NCBI GenBank assembly: GCA_022984795.1
Contig: JALIHJ010000005.1
Span: 124,001 to 188,000, forward strand
From: Fabrea salina
Lineage: Eukaryota > Ciliophora > Heterotrichea > Heterotrichida > Fabreidae
Reading direction: 5' to 3'
DNA: 64,000 nucleotides
Both the position numbers and the translations under genes were made by a program. A model generated the notes under the pieces. That model was not told where the DNA came from and searched no databases. It was given only the letters and a program-made list of their open reading frames with translations. Shown one piece after another: positions 9,201-17,132 of this stretch (within the stretch, counting starts at the first letter, position 1; each line of letters opens with the position of its first letter).

Positions 9201-12177
9201 TTTCTTGAAGTTGAGCTTTTAATTCAGACACTTGTTGATTAAGTCTCTCGTTACTAGTTTCTAATTCTGCGATCTCTGAGTCTCTTTCTTGAAGTTGAGC
9301 TTTTAAATCAGACACTTGGTGACTAAGTTCAGCGTCTTCCTTTTCAAGTTGAGCTTGCAATTCAGACACTTGTTGAGTTAGCTCATTGTTGGTAGAGTCT
9401 TTGTCTTGAAGCTGTGTTTCTAAACTAACCAGCTCCTGACTTAGTTCATTTTCCCTTTCTCGGAGTTCCTCTTTACTAGTTTCTAGTTCTTCGATCCTTG
9501 AGTCCTTTTCTCTAACCTGTGCTTCTAAGTCAGATACTTGCTGAGTTAGCTCATTATTACTACTTTCAGCTGTTTCTTTTAAGCTTTCCAAAGAGGACAC
9601 TTGTTGAGTAAGTTCCTTGTTGGTACTTTCTAACTTTTCAACTAGGGAATCTCTTTCTTGAAGCATTCTGCTCCACGTTTCCTTTAAACTTTCAGACTCC
9701 TTTAAGCACTCTCGGTATTCCTTGTCCTTTGTTTCTAACTCACTTGCTTTGTTTTGAAGTTTCTCTTCTAAAGATTTCACTTGCTCTGGAACTTGACTAT
9801 TTAAGTTTTCAAGTTCTTTAAGAGCAGACTCGTAGTTCTGTCTGGCTTCTAAAAGTTCTTGACTTGTGTTTTCTAAGTTAACCAAAAGTTCTTTGTTTTT
9901 AGTTTCTAGTTCTTCACAAGTTGTTTGGTAGCTTTCGAGTTGCTCTAATGCTTCTGAGACTTGGAATTCTAGGTTTTGAATAGTTAAATGGTTTTTGCTC
10001 TTCAACTCTTCAAAAATTTGTTCGTTTTTAGCAGACAATTCAGAGATTTCAGCATGCAAGCTTTGAATCACACTTTCTTTTTTAGAAATCTCGTTTTGCA
10101 GGTTGCTGCTTACTCTTTCGAGTTCACTGAAGAGTTCTTCCTTTTCAGAGTTCAGTTTTGAAACCTGAGATTCAAGTTCTTGACAGGCTTTTTTTTGAAC
10201 TTCAAAGTTCTCTAGCAACTCTGTGTCAGGGGAGTTTAAGTCGTTTAGTTGGGTAGTTAAACTCTGGATTTTCACTTCATTCTCTTCTAGTTGCTTAGAG
10301 TGCTGGGAAACTTCTTCCTTTAGGTGCTGGTTAGTTTCTAGTAAGCTTTGGTATTCTTCGTTGGTAACTTCTATTTCTTGTTGCATTTCTCGAACTGCTG
10401 CTTTTAGTTTAGTAACTTCGTCGTTTTTGGAGTTGAGTTCGTTTGAGATTTCTGCAACTTCTTCTTTCAAAAGAGAGTTTTCTTCTTCCAGGTCTTTTAG
10501 TTCGTTCTCTCGAGCACACAGGTCACTGTATTGGCTTTCTATTGTTTCTTTTTGTTTTGAAACTGCTTCTAGTTGCTCTTGTGCTTCTGAAAGGCTTGCT
10601 TGTAAGTGCCCGATTTCTTCAGACTTGTTTCTAAGCATCTCTTGATGTCTAGAGCACTCTGAAGATTTAGCTTCTAACTCACTAACGTACTCATTGGACT
10701 TATGCAACTCAGCTTGGGTGTTGGTAAGTTTCTCACAAACTCTTTGGTAGTCTTCAACTAGCTGAGTTTCTTTTTCTTTCCTCTTAGTCAGTTGGCTTTT
10801 GAGTTGTTCATACCCTGCTTCTAAGTGGGTGTATTCTTTTTCAAAGTTCTTTTTGATTCTCAGTAGTTCTTCACGTTCACTTTCGAGTTGTCTGATGTTT
10901 TCTAAGTGTTCTTCGTTTTCAGCAACTTTTTTGCTGAGTTGGCTTTGCAAGTTGACTTGGAGTTTCTGGATGTACTCTAAGTCTTCGGTTTCTTCGAGTT
11001 GCTGACTAAGAGTGTATATTTTGTTTTCGTAAAACTCCTTTTCAGTAACTCTTCTGTTTTCTTCAATTTCAAGTTCAGTGAGCAGTTCTGACTTTTGCTT
11101 CTCTAAAGAACTAATGTACTTGTTTAGTTGGTTTATTTTTTGTTGGAGTTTCCTGGCAGCTTCAACTTTGCGTTCACACACTGAAATTATTGACTCGTAG
11201 TCACTTACTCTGGAGTCGAGAGTTTTGAACTTATGAGTTATTTTGGACTGGAATCCTTGCACTAAGTCCTGGACTTCTTGTTTTGAAACCTCTTGCAAGT
11301 TTTCGTTTTCAAGGTGTATTTGGAGTTCTTCTGTGGTGGTTTTAAGTTCTTTGTCGAGTTCGAAACAACGAGTTTCAAAGTCTTTCAGCATTTGTTCTTG
11401 GTTCCTGATGAAGGCTTCTAGTTCTGAGTTCCTTCTAGTGATGACGTCTATTTCTTGTTCTAAGTTACTGCTTATTTCTTGGTGTTCTTGAAGTTGGTTG
11501 TTGAGTTTTTGGTTGTTTTCGTTTTGTAGTTTGAGTTCGTTGTACAGAACGCGCATGTCTTTTTCGACTTCAGACAGCTTTAGTTCTAACTTTTCGTTTT
11601 CGTGTTTTAAGTTGTCATTAGAGGACCTGTAACTGAGTTCTTGGCATTCCTTTTCTTTTTGTTTGAGAGCTCTGTAAAAAGTAAGTGCTCTTTCTTTTTC
11701 TTTCCTAAGTTGCTCATTTAAGTCTCCTACGTTCTCAAAAGACATCCTTAAACTCCGACCAGGTGAACTGTTGGACTCGCCTAGTTTTTTGCGCAGAAGC
11801 GAAATGTACTCTTGCATCTTGCGCACTTCTGCTTCGTAAAAGTCTTGGCTGCGCTTAAGTTGGTTTTCTAGTTCCCGAATGCGTTGCTGACTGGCTTCTT
11901 TGTACTCGTAGAGACTATTGCGCTCTTTCATCAGAGTGCGGACTTCCCCTGAAGAACCAGAACGGAACTGAGTTTGCAAAGCCTGAACTACTTGACTGTG
12001 TTCGTTTTCCAGCCTTTTAACTTCTTCGCTAAGTTCTTGGAGTTGCTTGTCTCTTTCTTTCAAGTTAAAAGATCCTGGGTTCCTTCGCGAGCTTTGTTGC
12101 AGTGGCATGTCAAAGGTTGAAAAAACTGGTTTCCGTGTATCTGCTGAACCTGGACGTTTTGAGTAATTTTGGAACAT
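6280..12177 (-). CDS. Giant coiled-coil scaffold protein (1965 aa)
   Basis: 1965 residues. A short basic head (MFQNYSKRPGSADTRKPVF) precedes near-continuous coiled coil from about residue 40 to 1940, and the tail is basic (SFWKRKPKK). The middle, about residues 950-1300, is built of repeats such as ERDSQIAELETSNERLNQ. The clean unit is 28 residues (four heptads) encoded by 84 bp. No motor, kinase or membrane segment is seen. Family names such as myosin tail, golgin or rootletin would be guesses, since low-complexity coils match many. A fibrous role in cortex, basal-body rootlets or Golgi is plausible. ATG and TAA are clear; it converges on the channel gene with 6 nt between stops. Confidence 0.85.
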   Translation of the reverse strand: MFQNYSKRPGSADTRKPVFSTFDMPLQQSSRRNPGSFNLKERDKQLQELSEEVKRLENEHSQVVQALQTQFRSGSSGEVRTLMKERNSLYEYKEASQQRIRELENQLKRSQDFYEAEVRKMQEYISLLRKKLGESNSSPGRSLRMSFENVGDLNEQLRKEKERALTFYRALKQKEKECQELSYRSSNDNLKHENEKLELKLSEVEKDMRVLYNELKLQNENNQKLNNQLQEHQEISSNLEQEIDVITRRNSELEAFIRNQEQMLKDFETRCFELDKELKTTTEELQIHLENENLQEVSKQEVQDLVQGFQSKITHKFKTLDSRVSDYESIISVCERKVEAARKLQQKINQLNKYISSLEKQKSELLTELEIEENRRVTEKEFYENKIYTLSQQLEETEDLEYIQKLQVNLQSQLSKKVAENEEHLENIRQLESEREELLRIKKNFEKEYTHLEAGYEQLKSQLTKRKEKETQLVEDYQRVCEKLTNTQAELHKSNEYVSELEAKSSECSRHQEMLRNKSEEIGHLQASLSEAQEQLEAVSKQKETIESQYSDLCARENELKDLEEENSLLKEEVAEISNELNSKNDEVTKLKAAVREMQQEIEVTNEEYQSLLETNQHLKEEVSQHSKQLEENEVKIQSLTTQLNDLNSPDTELLENFEVQKKACQELESQVSKLNSEKEELFSELERVSSNLQNEISKKESVIQSLHAEISELSAKNEQIFEELKSKNHLTIQNLEFQVSEALEQLESYQTTCEELETKNKELLVNLENTSQELLEARQNYESALKELENLNSQVPEQVKSLEEKLQNKASELETKDKEYRECLKESESLKETWSRMLQERDSLVEKLESTNKELTQQVSSLESLKETAESSNNELTQQVSDLEAQVREKDSRIEELETSKEELRERENELSQELVSLETQLQDKDSTNNELTQQVSELQAQLEKEDAELSHQVSDLKAQLQERDSEIAELETSNERLNQQVSELKAQLQERDSQIAELETSNERLNQQVSELKAQLQERDSEIAESETSNERISQQVSDLKAQLQERDSQIAELETSNERLNQQVSELKAQLQERDSEIAESETSNERISQQVSDLKAQLQERDSQIAELETSNERLNQQVSELKAQLEKEDTELSQQVSELQAQLQERDSEIAELETSNERLNQHLHQFQERESELTQKLSDLKTQLQEKDSTNKELSQQVSDLKAQLEKEDKELSQKVSDLKTQLQEKDSTNKELSQQVSDLKAQLEEKDSLLTQLQEKDSKIEELEICDERLSQQVSELQAHLQEKDSLIEDLKTQKETAENRTKELTKQASQESSENSFEEIQTEKAELESNNKELTQLISILESQLEERESQIEELEKQKEILEKEPAQDLSSFLQTQLEEKESLIKDLEIQKEKIQAINEELSQHMSDLKTQLQKNDSIIEELRHKVFALEAQEEISQNHFKELNQQVYTLEIQLQEKDNLIQTSQDEKTQLENVNKQLLNEIQELQDSENSLTEKLSQVQSELNTKEKAIENYETQITELKAATPSTATDEKNEAELLETVSNLHQQVQELEHLKEALNQESQELQESLKLKTEENSKLKKQLSQTSELQEKVNKLSEELESQETQYELLAEGYNSLSNQLDSKNQKLQELTLVLNEKETLIQEYEIEIENYQSKTADLQEEYNSLFELGTQKDTDVINLRQTYENQIQTLNKKLEELNSELKTTQETQKTLQKEKEELSLQLQSHQSSENLSEQLLEKENEIETLKKSVKTCKSELTFSEDVEKSLRTELQHLKAELAQKESESAKQQEAKEKTILGLKAENEDLKEQVCELQNLTEKNQELEVEVQQLTRNISEYQERLNEYSGKDQKIKELEDELYTLKNTPEKEMPPQLEETLKENQLLKQQMQELTENQIEPETKEYIVKLENELAEIKNKYFLEQERSATLNEELKAHIDQLSKEGSPQKKSFWKRKPKK
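8800..9334 (-). repeat. 84-bp tandem repeat array inside the coiled-coil gene
   Basis: The string TTACTAG recurs at 8831, 8915, 8999, 9083, 9167 and 9251, exactly 84 nt apart, so about six copies stand in perfect register. Copies alternate between two variants, making a 168-bp higher-order unit; 8831-8998 and 8999-9166 read identically by eye. Each 84 bp encodes 28 residues, four heptads, so copy-number change keeps both frame and heptad phase. More diverged relatives of the unit extend on both sides from about 8300 to 9560. Confidence 0.9.
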
Positions 12178-12213
12178 AAATATTATAGTTAAGTATCTAG
12201 ATATGGAACAACT

Positions 12214-13842
12214 TTAGTTAGTTCCTAGGTAACTGCCTGCCACTACCAGTAAGTTTCTAAGTGTGAATGTTGCAAAGGTCACTGGAGTTTCCTTTGTAGA
12301 GTAGCAGGACACAAGCTCTCCTCGGTCCGACACAAGGTAAACTTGGGAGTTTTCCATGCCTAAGGCCAATAAGTGGTCACTAGAAGCTAAACTTGCTATG
12401 GGCCCTTCAAAGTTGAGCTTCCAAGCAGTTTCTTTAGATTCAAGGCTTAGAGCTTCTACAGTTCCTGACTCCTCTCCGAGTATAAGTAGTTCCTTATTTA
12501 TAGTTAAGTCAGTCACAAGACTGCTTCTCAAAAACAACCTGAAGCACTCCCCTGAGTTGACTCCCCACATTCTGACTGTTTTATCGTAAGAGGAACTAAA
12601 CAAGTACAAAAGATTAGGGTGGAACTTTGCCAGAACTACATCTGAAACGTGCCCAACCATCACTCGCAAGGGAAAAGCTTTTTGTGTGCACCAAACGCAA
12701 ACTGTTTTGTCTCCAGAACCACTTGCAAAGTAGTACCCCTTTCTGCTGAAGTTTACACTCCAGACAGGGTAACTGTGGAAGCTATAAACCACCAAACAAG
12801 AACTTGTAGCTACTAACCACAGTCTTATTTGCTTGTCTTCTGAACCTGAAAGCAAAAGTTTGTTGTCTGGAGAAATGCTTACACTAAACACTCCTCCCGA
12901 GTGACCTATGAATTCTTTGTATTCTTTGTAGGACTCTTTGCGAGTGCACACGTTTCGGTACTTCTGCACAGGGTTCAGAAAGTCCCAAAGTCTCACAGTG
13001 GAATCTTCAAAGCCTGCTGCAACCAAGTCAGCTTCTTCGTTGGTAGTGATGCAAAGTACTGTGTTCGAAGAGTAAAGGAAAGTGTAAGCACTGATGTTAG
13101 GCAAGTTTTGCGAGGAAACAGGGTCTGCGTTGGCTAAGTCAGTGTTTTTGTCTTTAAGAATCGAAGGGTTGATTTCTGGGTAAGGAACCTGTACTCTGTG
13201 ATCTAACTCAAGGGGACCATTTCTGTTTTGAAGTTCGATTTCGTGTCCCAAAAGAGTAATTTCGGGTGCTTCTTGCGAAAAACTGACATCAACGTGGTTG
13301 TTAAGTACATAAAGGATCAAGTCCAGGTTTTCCTCCTCAACGAAGTTTTTAACCAAAGAAAAGGAGTAATTGTCCATTTCAACTAGGAACTTTGACTCTA
13401 GAGCGCTTTTAACTAAAGGGTGATCGAACTGAGACAGATTTTTAATGCTAGCTAAGGAATCTGCTGTATTAGGCGAGGAAAGCACCCTGGAGTAGTCTTC
13501 TAGCAACTGCTGGGCAGTCTCTAGCATGTCTCTTTTGATCAACTGGAGGTAAAAGTGGGTAAGCAAGGGTTCTAGGAGCCTCCGCAAGTTACCTCTGCAC
13601 ATATCTAAGGAGCTTTCAACCCACTTGTAAAAAACACTGAAAGTGTTTACATAAACTTCGTCAATGTTAGTATCAAATATTGACTTGAAAAGAGCACTCA
13701 TAGTGGAGTCGCACTGTGGAAGAAAAGCTAACTCTGTAATGTCTTGCTTAACTATGTTTTTGATGTCGTTTTTCAGTGACTGTTCAGTGTAGCGGTAGCC
13801 TTTGCACTGCAAGTAAGTTAAAATCACTCTTTCTGCTTCCAT
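12214..13842 (-). CDS. TAF5: TFIID subunit TAF5
   Basis: 542 residues from ATG 13842 (MEAERVILTYL); a longer frame would need TTG. An N-terminal LisH-like helix pair is followed by the TAF5 NTD2 helical domain (about 35-165), then WD40 repeats from about 250 to the end. Blades read closely like known TAF5: HSGGVFSVSISPDNKLLLSG, YPVWSVNFSRKGYYFASGSG and the Trp-ending VRMW strand. TAF5 scaffolds TFIID (and SAGA in some eukaryotes), so it is nuclear. TBP and TAF12 are encoded in the same window. It shares a 14-nt start-to-start gap with the divergent HEAT gene. Confidence 0.92.
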   Translation of the reverse strand: MEAERVILTYLQCKGYRYTEQSLKNDIKNIVKQDITELAFLPQCDSTMSALFKSIFDTNIDEVYVNTFSVFYKWVESSLDMCRGNLRRLLEPLLTHFYLQLIKRDMLETAQQLLEDYSRVLSSPNTADSLASIKNLSQFDHPLVKSALESKFLVEMDNYSFSLVKNFVEEENLDLILYVLNNHVDVSFSQEAPEITLLGHEIELQNRNGPLELDHRVQVPYPEINPSILKDKNTDLANADPVSSQNLPNISAYTFLYSSNTVLCITTNEEADLVAAGFEDSTVRLWDFLNPVQKYRNVCTRKESYKEYKEFIGHSGGVFSVSISPDNKLLLSGSEDKQIRLWLVATSSCLVVYSFHSYPVWSVNFSRKGYYFASGSGDKTVCVWCTQKAFPLRVMVGHVSDVVLAKFHPNLLYLFSSSYDKTVRMWGVNSGECFRLFLRSSLVTDLTINKELLILGEESGTVEALSLESKETAWKLNFEGPIASLASSDHLLALGMENSQVYLVSDRGELVSCYSTKETPVTFATFTLRNLLVVAGSYLGTN

Positions 13843-13856
13843 TATAGCAATAAACA

Positions 13857-15896
13857 ATGGAGTTTTATGCAGAAGTAGACATAAATTTTGAAGAGGAGTG
13901 CTTGCCTTCTAAGCACATGGTAAAAGTTACTTAGTCAGAAGCAGAGGTGAACTTGTGGTCTACACCTCAGTCTATGAACTTTGTGGAAAAGGCTTCTTAC
14001 TTGCTTGAGTCAGGACTGCTGAAACAAAAGACTTGGGTGATGAGGAGCTTAGACACTATACTCCAAGAAGGAGCAGACTACCTTTTTTCTTACATTCTTG
14101 TACCTTATATTTAGAGTCGTGCGAAAACTTGGAGGGAAGAACTCCAACGCGAATTAGCTTTTGGGCTGCTTAGTTGCATGGAAAAAGACTTAATTCCCAA
14201 AAAGTCCTTTCCAGACATGGTTTCTTTGACATTTGAAGCTTTGAAGAACGAAAAACTAAAACCAGACTGGATTCCTGTGGTAAGGAAGTTGTCATTAGTT
14301 TGTCCTAAAAGTGTGTTTGTGCAAGATGGTATTCCTCAAATACTTCGACTTGCTGAGTCAACTCAAGAAAACAAAGTTTTGGCTTGCAAAGTTCTAGAAC
14401 TTTGTCTTGGAGCATTAGGGTCTAAACTAGAAAGCCATGTTTTGCAAAGCTTAAAAATTCTATCTGTAGACTCTTGTTGGGAAGTAAGACTAGCAGCTTG
14501 TAAAGTGTGGAAAGTTTACTTCAAGCACGGAGCAAACCCCCAAGTTTGTTTTTTCGAAGTAATGAAGCTTTTGAAGGACTCAGAAAAAAAAATACAAACT
14601 AAAGCTTTAGGAGTTTTTCTAGAAACTCTTTCTGAAATACCAAAAGACTTACTTGAGAACCACGCCCTTCCTTTGATTGAAAACTTAGTATTTAAAGAAC
14701 TTAAAATTGAAGCAGCAAAGCACTTAGGAAAACTCTTGGAAGTCGTGGGGAAAAGGTTTTCCAACCAAACTTACTATGAACTTATTAAAGAAATTAAAGA
14801 AAGTAACTCTAAAATCTACTTAGCCCAGAACTTCCACAAGGTTTTCAAGTTTTTTGGACACACTAAGTTCACAAGGGACTTGATTGAGTGGCTTTGTAAA
14901 AACGAAAAAAAAGTTAAGTTAGCAGCAGTGAATTCTTTGCAAGCTCTGCCTTCCTCGTTCCAAAAAACCAGTGCATTCAGCAACATAGTTAAATGCTTTT
15001 TAGAAGAAGAAGAAACTCTTTTAATGATTTTTAAAGAACTCAAAGTTTGGGTTAAGATCACTCAACCTTCCAACTTACTTAAAAAAGTTTCCAAACAACT
15101 AGATTCAAACAGTAACTGGAGAGTTAAGTTTGCTTTGCTGGACAAAGTCAAAGAAGTGTTTGACCACTTTGCAGTTTGTGAGATCCTTGATTTTTTAGTG
15201 CCTCAACTTTTCACACTAGCAAACACCAGTGTTTGGGTATTACGTCAGAAAGCAGCAAAGTTTTTAGCTTACATAGTGTACCGTACTTTCAATACCACAA
15301 AGAAAAAAGAACTTTGCAGCAACATCAATTTTAGGTTAGGAACATCTTCATCTTGCTACACCAGAATTCTTTACTTAGACTTTGTTTCGGAGATTTTAGA
15401 GTTGCATTCTTCAGAATTCTTTTTAAGGCACTTTGCTGAAAGGACTTTGACTTTGTGTAAAGACTCCACTCACTCTGTGAGGTTCAAAGCTTCAACCATG
15501 CTTCTCCAAATAAGAGGAGCTTTGTTTGGGTTTTCTGAAATTAAGTTTAAGAAAGTCCTCAACTCTTTGTGTTCAGACCCCTACCAGTCTATTAGGGAAA
15601 AAGCTTTAGAGTTTAAAAGTTACATGTTCACTGAAGAATTCCAAGCTTACTTAAGAACTAAACAAACTCAAGAAGAAAAAAAACTCCAGTTCGAAGCTAC
15701 TCAGCAAATCCAGGAACAAGCTTACAATAATGAAACCAAAAAGGGGAGCTCTACAGAAACCACTCAGTCAAAAAAGAAACTCTTCACAAAGCGTAAAGTT
15801 TTAAGGACTAGATTCAATAAGTTTGCTCCTTCTCCAAGAGTGCAGTTCAAAAGCAGGTCTGTTCCCCTCATTAAAACACCAGTGAACAAAAAATAG
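13857..15896 (+). CDS. HEAT-repeat protein, PP4 regulatory subunit 4-like (two 15-nt introns)
   Basis: Exons 13857-13919, 13935-14099 and 14115-15896 join in one frame to give 669 residues. Both introns are phase 0 and 15 nt, with GT and AG ends. The protein is alpha-solenoid: HEAT-like helix pairs run from about 60 to 580, and the tail is basic and Lys/Arg/Ser/Thr-rich. The N-terminus (VEKASYLLESGLLKQ) and repeat style resemble PPP4R4, a PP2A-A-like scaffold of phosphatase PP4; the match is from memory and other HEAT scaffolds remain possible. A shorter frame beginning at ATG 14178 would lose the N-terminal helices. Stop is TAG; it converges on the hydrolase gene at 24 nt. Confidence 0.75.
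13920..13934 (+). other. 15-nt spliceosomal intron 1 of the HEAT gene
   Basis: Sequence GTAAAAGTTACTTAG. It sits between codons ATG and TCA (phase 0). Read through, its last codon is an in-frame TAG, so retention would stop translation at once. T9 and A10 match the other three introns found here. Confidence 0.88.
14100..14114 (+). other. 15-nt spliceosomal intron 2 of the HEAT gene
   Basis: Sequence GTACCTTATATTTAG, phase 0, again with an in-frame TAG if retained. Removing it joins ...FSYIL to SRAKTW... and opens the frame into the long third exon. Confidence 0.88.
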
Positions 15897-15920
15897 CCTC
15901 TACATTAATGATTTAATATA

Positions 15921-16784
15921 TTATAAAATCAAATTTTCTTCAGCCTTTTTAGACTTAGTTTTAGGCTGGCCTGGAGGAGGGTGGAAAAGCCCACTTGGAA
16001 TGTCCAAAAAAGCAGTGCCCAGACTTGTAGGTTCCAATTGGAGTTGGCACTGTTTGAAAAACTTTAAAAGAGGGTGGATCAAGTCATCAATGTAGTCAAA
16101 TTCATTGTGGTCCATTTCAGGAGGTAGGTACAGGTTAGAAGGACCTCCACATAACTCATGGAGTTCCTGTGCATGTGAGTAAGGAATTAATTTGTCTTTC
16201 TGTCCGTGCAAAATGAAAGTAGGGCACTTTACAAAAGGCATATGGTCTATGTTTTTGAACCTGTCAGCTACCAGGTACTGAGCCACACTTCCTGCTATGC
16301 TTTTCACTGCCCTTCTGATTGAAGTGTACGCGGACATAAGTATCAAAGCCCCCGCAGACTTGTTTCTAGCTAACCAAGTAGCAGGTCCTGAACCTATTGA
16401 CCTTCCAAACACAAAGATGTCTGAACTGTTCACTTCTAAAAAGTTAGTCAGAAAGTCAAACACCGCCTGGGCGTCCTTAGTAATTGAGTCAGCAGAAGGT
16501 TTTCCAGGGTAAACTCCATATCCAGGGTACTCCATTGCTAAAACGTGCACTCCCAAGTAACTCCGCAGCATGTCTAGAATTTCATAAGTAAGACAGATGT
16601 CTTCTGCGTTGCCGTGGAAATAAAGCAAAACCTTCGAAGACCCGTTTAAGGCTTGCAACAGCATGCAAGGAATTGCAGCTGCCTCAGGGTGGTCGTACCG
16701 AGGAACCCAAATCAGTTCCCCAGGGAAGTCCTCGTCGTTGTAAGTTGGTGCAGGAGCAGGGAAGAGGATCCTATTCAATTCCAT
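15921..16784 (-). CDS. ABHD17-like alpha/beta hydrolase
   Basis: 287 residues. The fold markers are all present: LLYFHGNAED (oxyanion strand-turn), GRSIGSGPA with the nucleophile Ser, HGQKDKLIP with the Asp, and MDHNEF with the catalytic His. Together with NRILFPAPAPTY at the N-terminus this is the ABHD17/ABHD13-type serine hydrolase group. ABHD17 enzymes are depalmitoylases of membrane-bound signalling proteins. The Cys-rich, palmitoylated N-terminus of animal ABHD17 is missing, so membrane attachment is unclear. The start is well supported because family similarity begins within a few residues of it. Its ATG is only 6 nt from the divergent neighbour's ATG. Confidence 0.85.
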   Translation of the reverse strand: MELNRILFPAPAPTYNDEDFPGELIWVPRYDHPEAAAIPCMLLQALNGSSKVLLYFHGNAEDICLTYEILDMLRSYLGVHVLAMEYPGYGVYPGKPSADSITKDAQAVFDFLTNFLEVNSSDIFVFGRSIGSGPATWLARNKSAGALILMSAYTSIRRAVKSIAGSVAQYLVADRFKNIDHMPFVKCPTFILHGQKDKLIPYSHAQELHELCGGPSNLYLPPEMDHNEFDYIDDLIHPLLKFFKQCQLQLEPTSLGTAFLDIPSGLFHPPPGQPKTKSKKAEENLIL

Positions 16785-16790
16785 TAATAA
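16785..16790. promoter_or_regulatory. 6-nt bidirectional intergenic gap
   Basis: TAATAA is all that separates the two divergent start codons (16784 on minus, 16791 on plus). Core promoter elements of each gene must lie within the other gene's coding sequence, or both mRNAs must be nearly leaderless. Confidence 0.6.
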
Positions 16791-17132
16791 ATGGGTAGTT
16801 TCGAAAAATACACAAACTTATTTGAAACAATAAAAAATGATGCTGTTGCCCACGCAGTAGAGCAAAGTGAAGCTTGCTGGAGGAAGTTTCCCAGTAAAAG
16901 AAAGTCTGAGTACAACAACTGCTGCAAACAAGCTGCCCACGTGTACCATGTGTTTTGTGACGGAAAAAGGCGACTCAAGTCCAAACTCAAACTTGAAAAA
17001 CTTAAGTGTGAAGACTTAAACAACCCTACAGAACTCAGAAACTGCAAGTTGGGGGTTTATGAAAGTGCCCTTAAAGACTTGTACAGTTTGCAGAGAAAAA
17101 TTAACAGAGAAAAGAATAATTTACCAAGTTAG
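16791..17132 (+). CDS. Small Cys-containing helical protein, unknown
   Basis: 113 residues, helical and basic, with six cysteines (EACW, NNCC, VFC, KCED, RNC). The spacing does not fit the twin CX9C or CHCH pattern. No signal peptide or membrane span. I do not recognise the family. Coding status is supported by a full-length frame filling the gap between two identified genes, and by an ATG preceded by the usual AT-rich string. Its TAG overlaps the neighbour's TAA on the opposite strand (17129-17132). Confidence 0.65.
   Translation: MGSFEKYTNLFETIKNDAVAHAVEQSEACWRKFPSKRKSEYNNCCKQAAHVYHVFCDGKRRLKSKLKLEKLKCEDLNNPTELRNCKLGVYESALKDLYSLQRKINREKNNLPS

Noticed and set aside
6347-11491. Plus-strand Ser/Phe/Cys-rich frames opposite the giant coiled-coil gene
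   Set aside because: Glu/Leu/Lys/Gln codons read backward give Ser/Phe/Cys-rich frames; no start context or family.
15882-15896. 15-nt GTGAACAAAAAATAG at the end of the HEAT gene as a last intron
   Set aside because: It lacks A at position 3 and T9 found in the other introns, and splicing would add only two or three residues before a stop.
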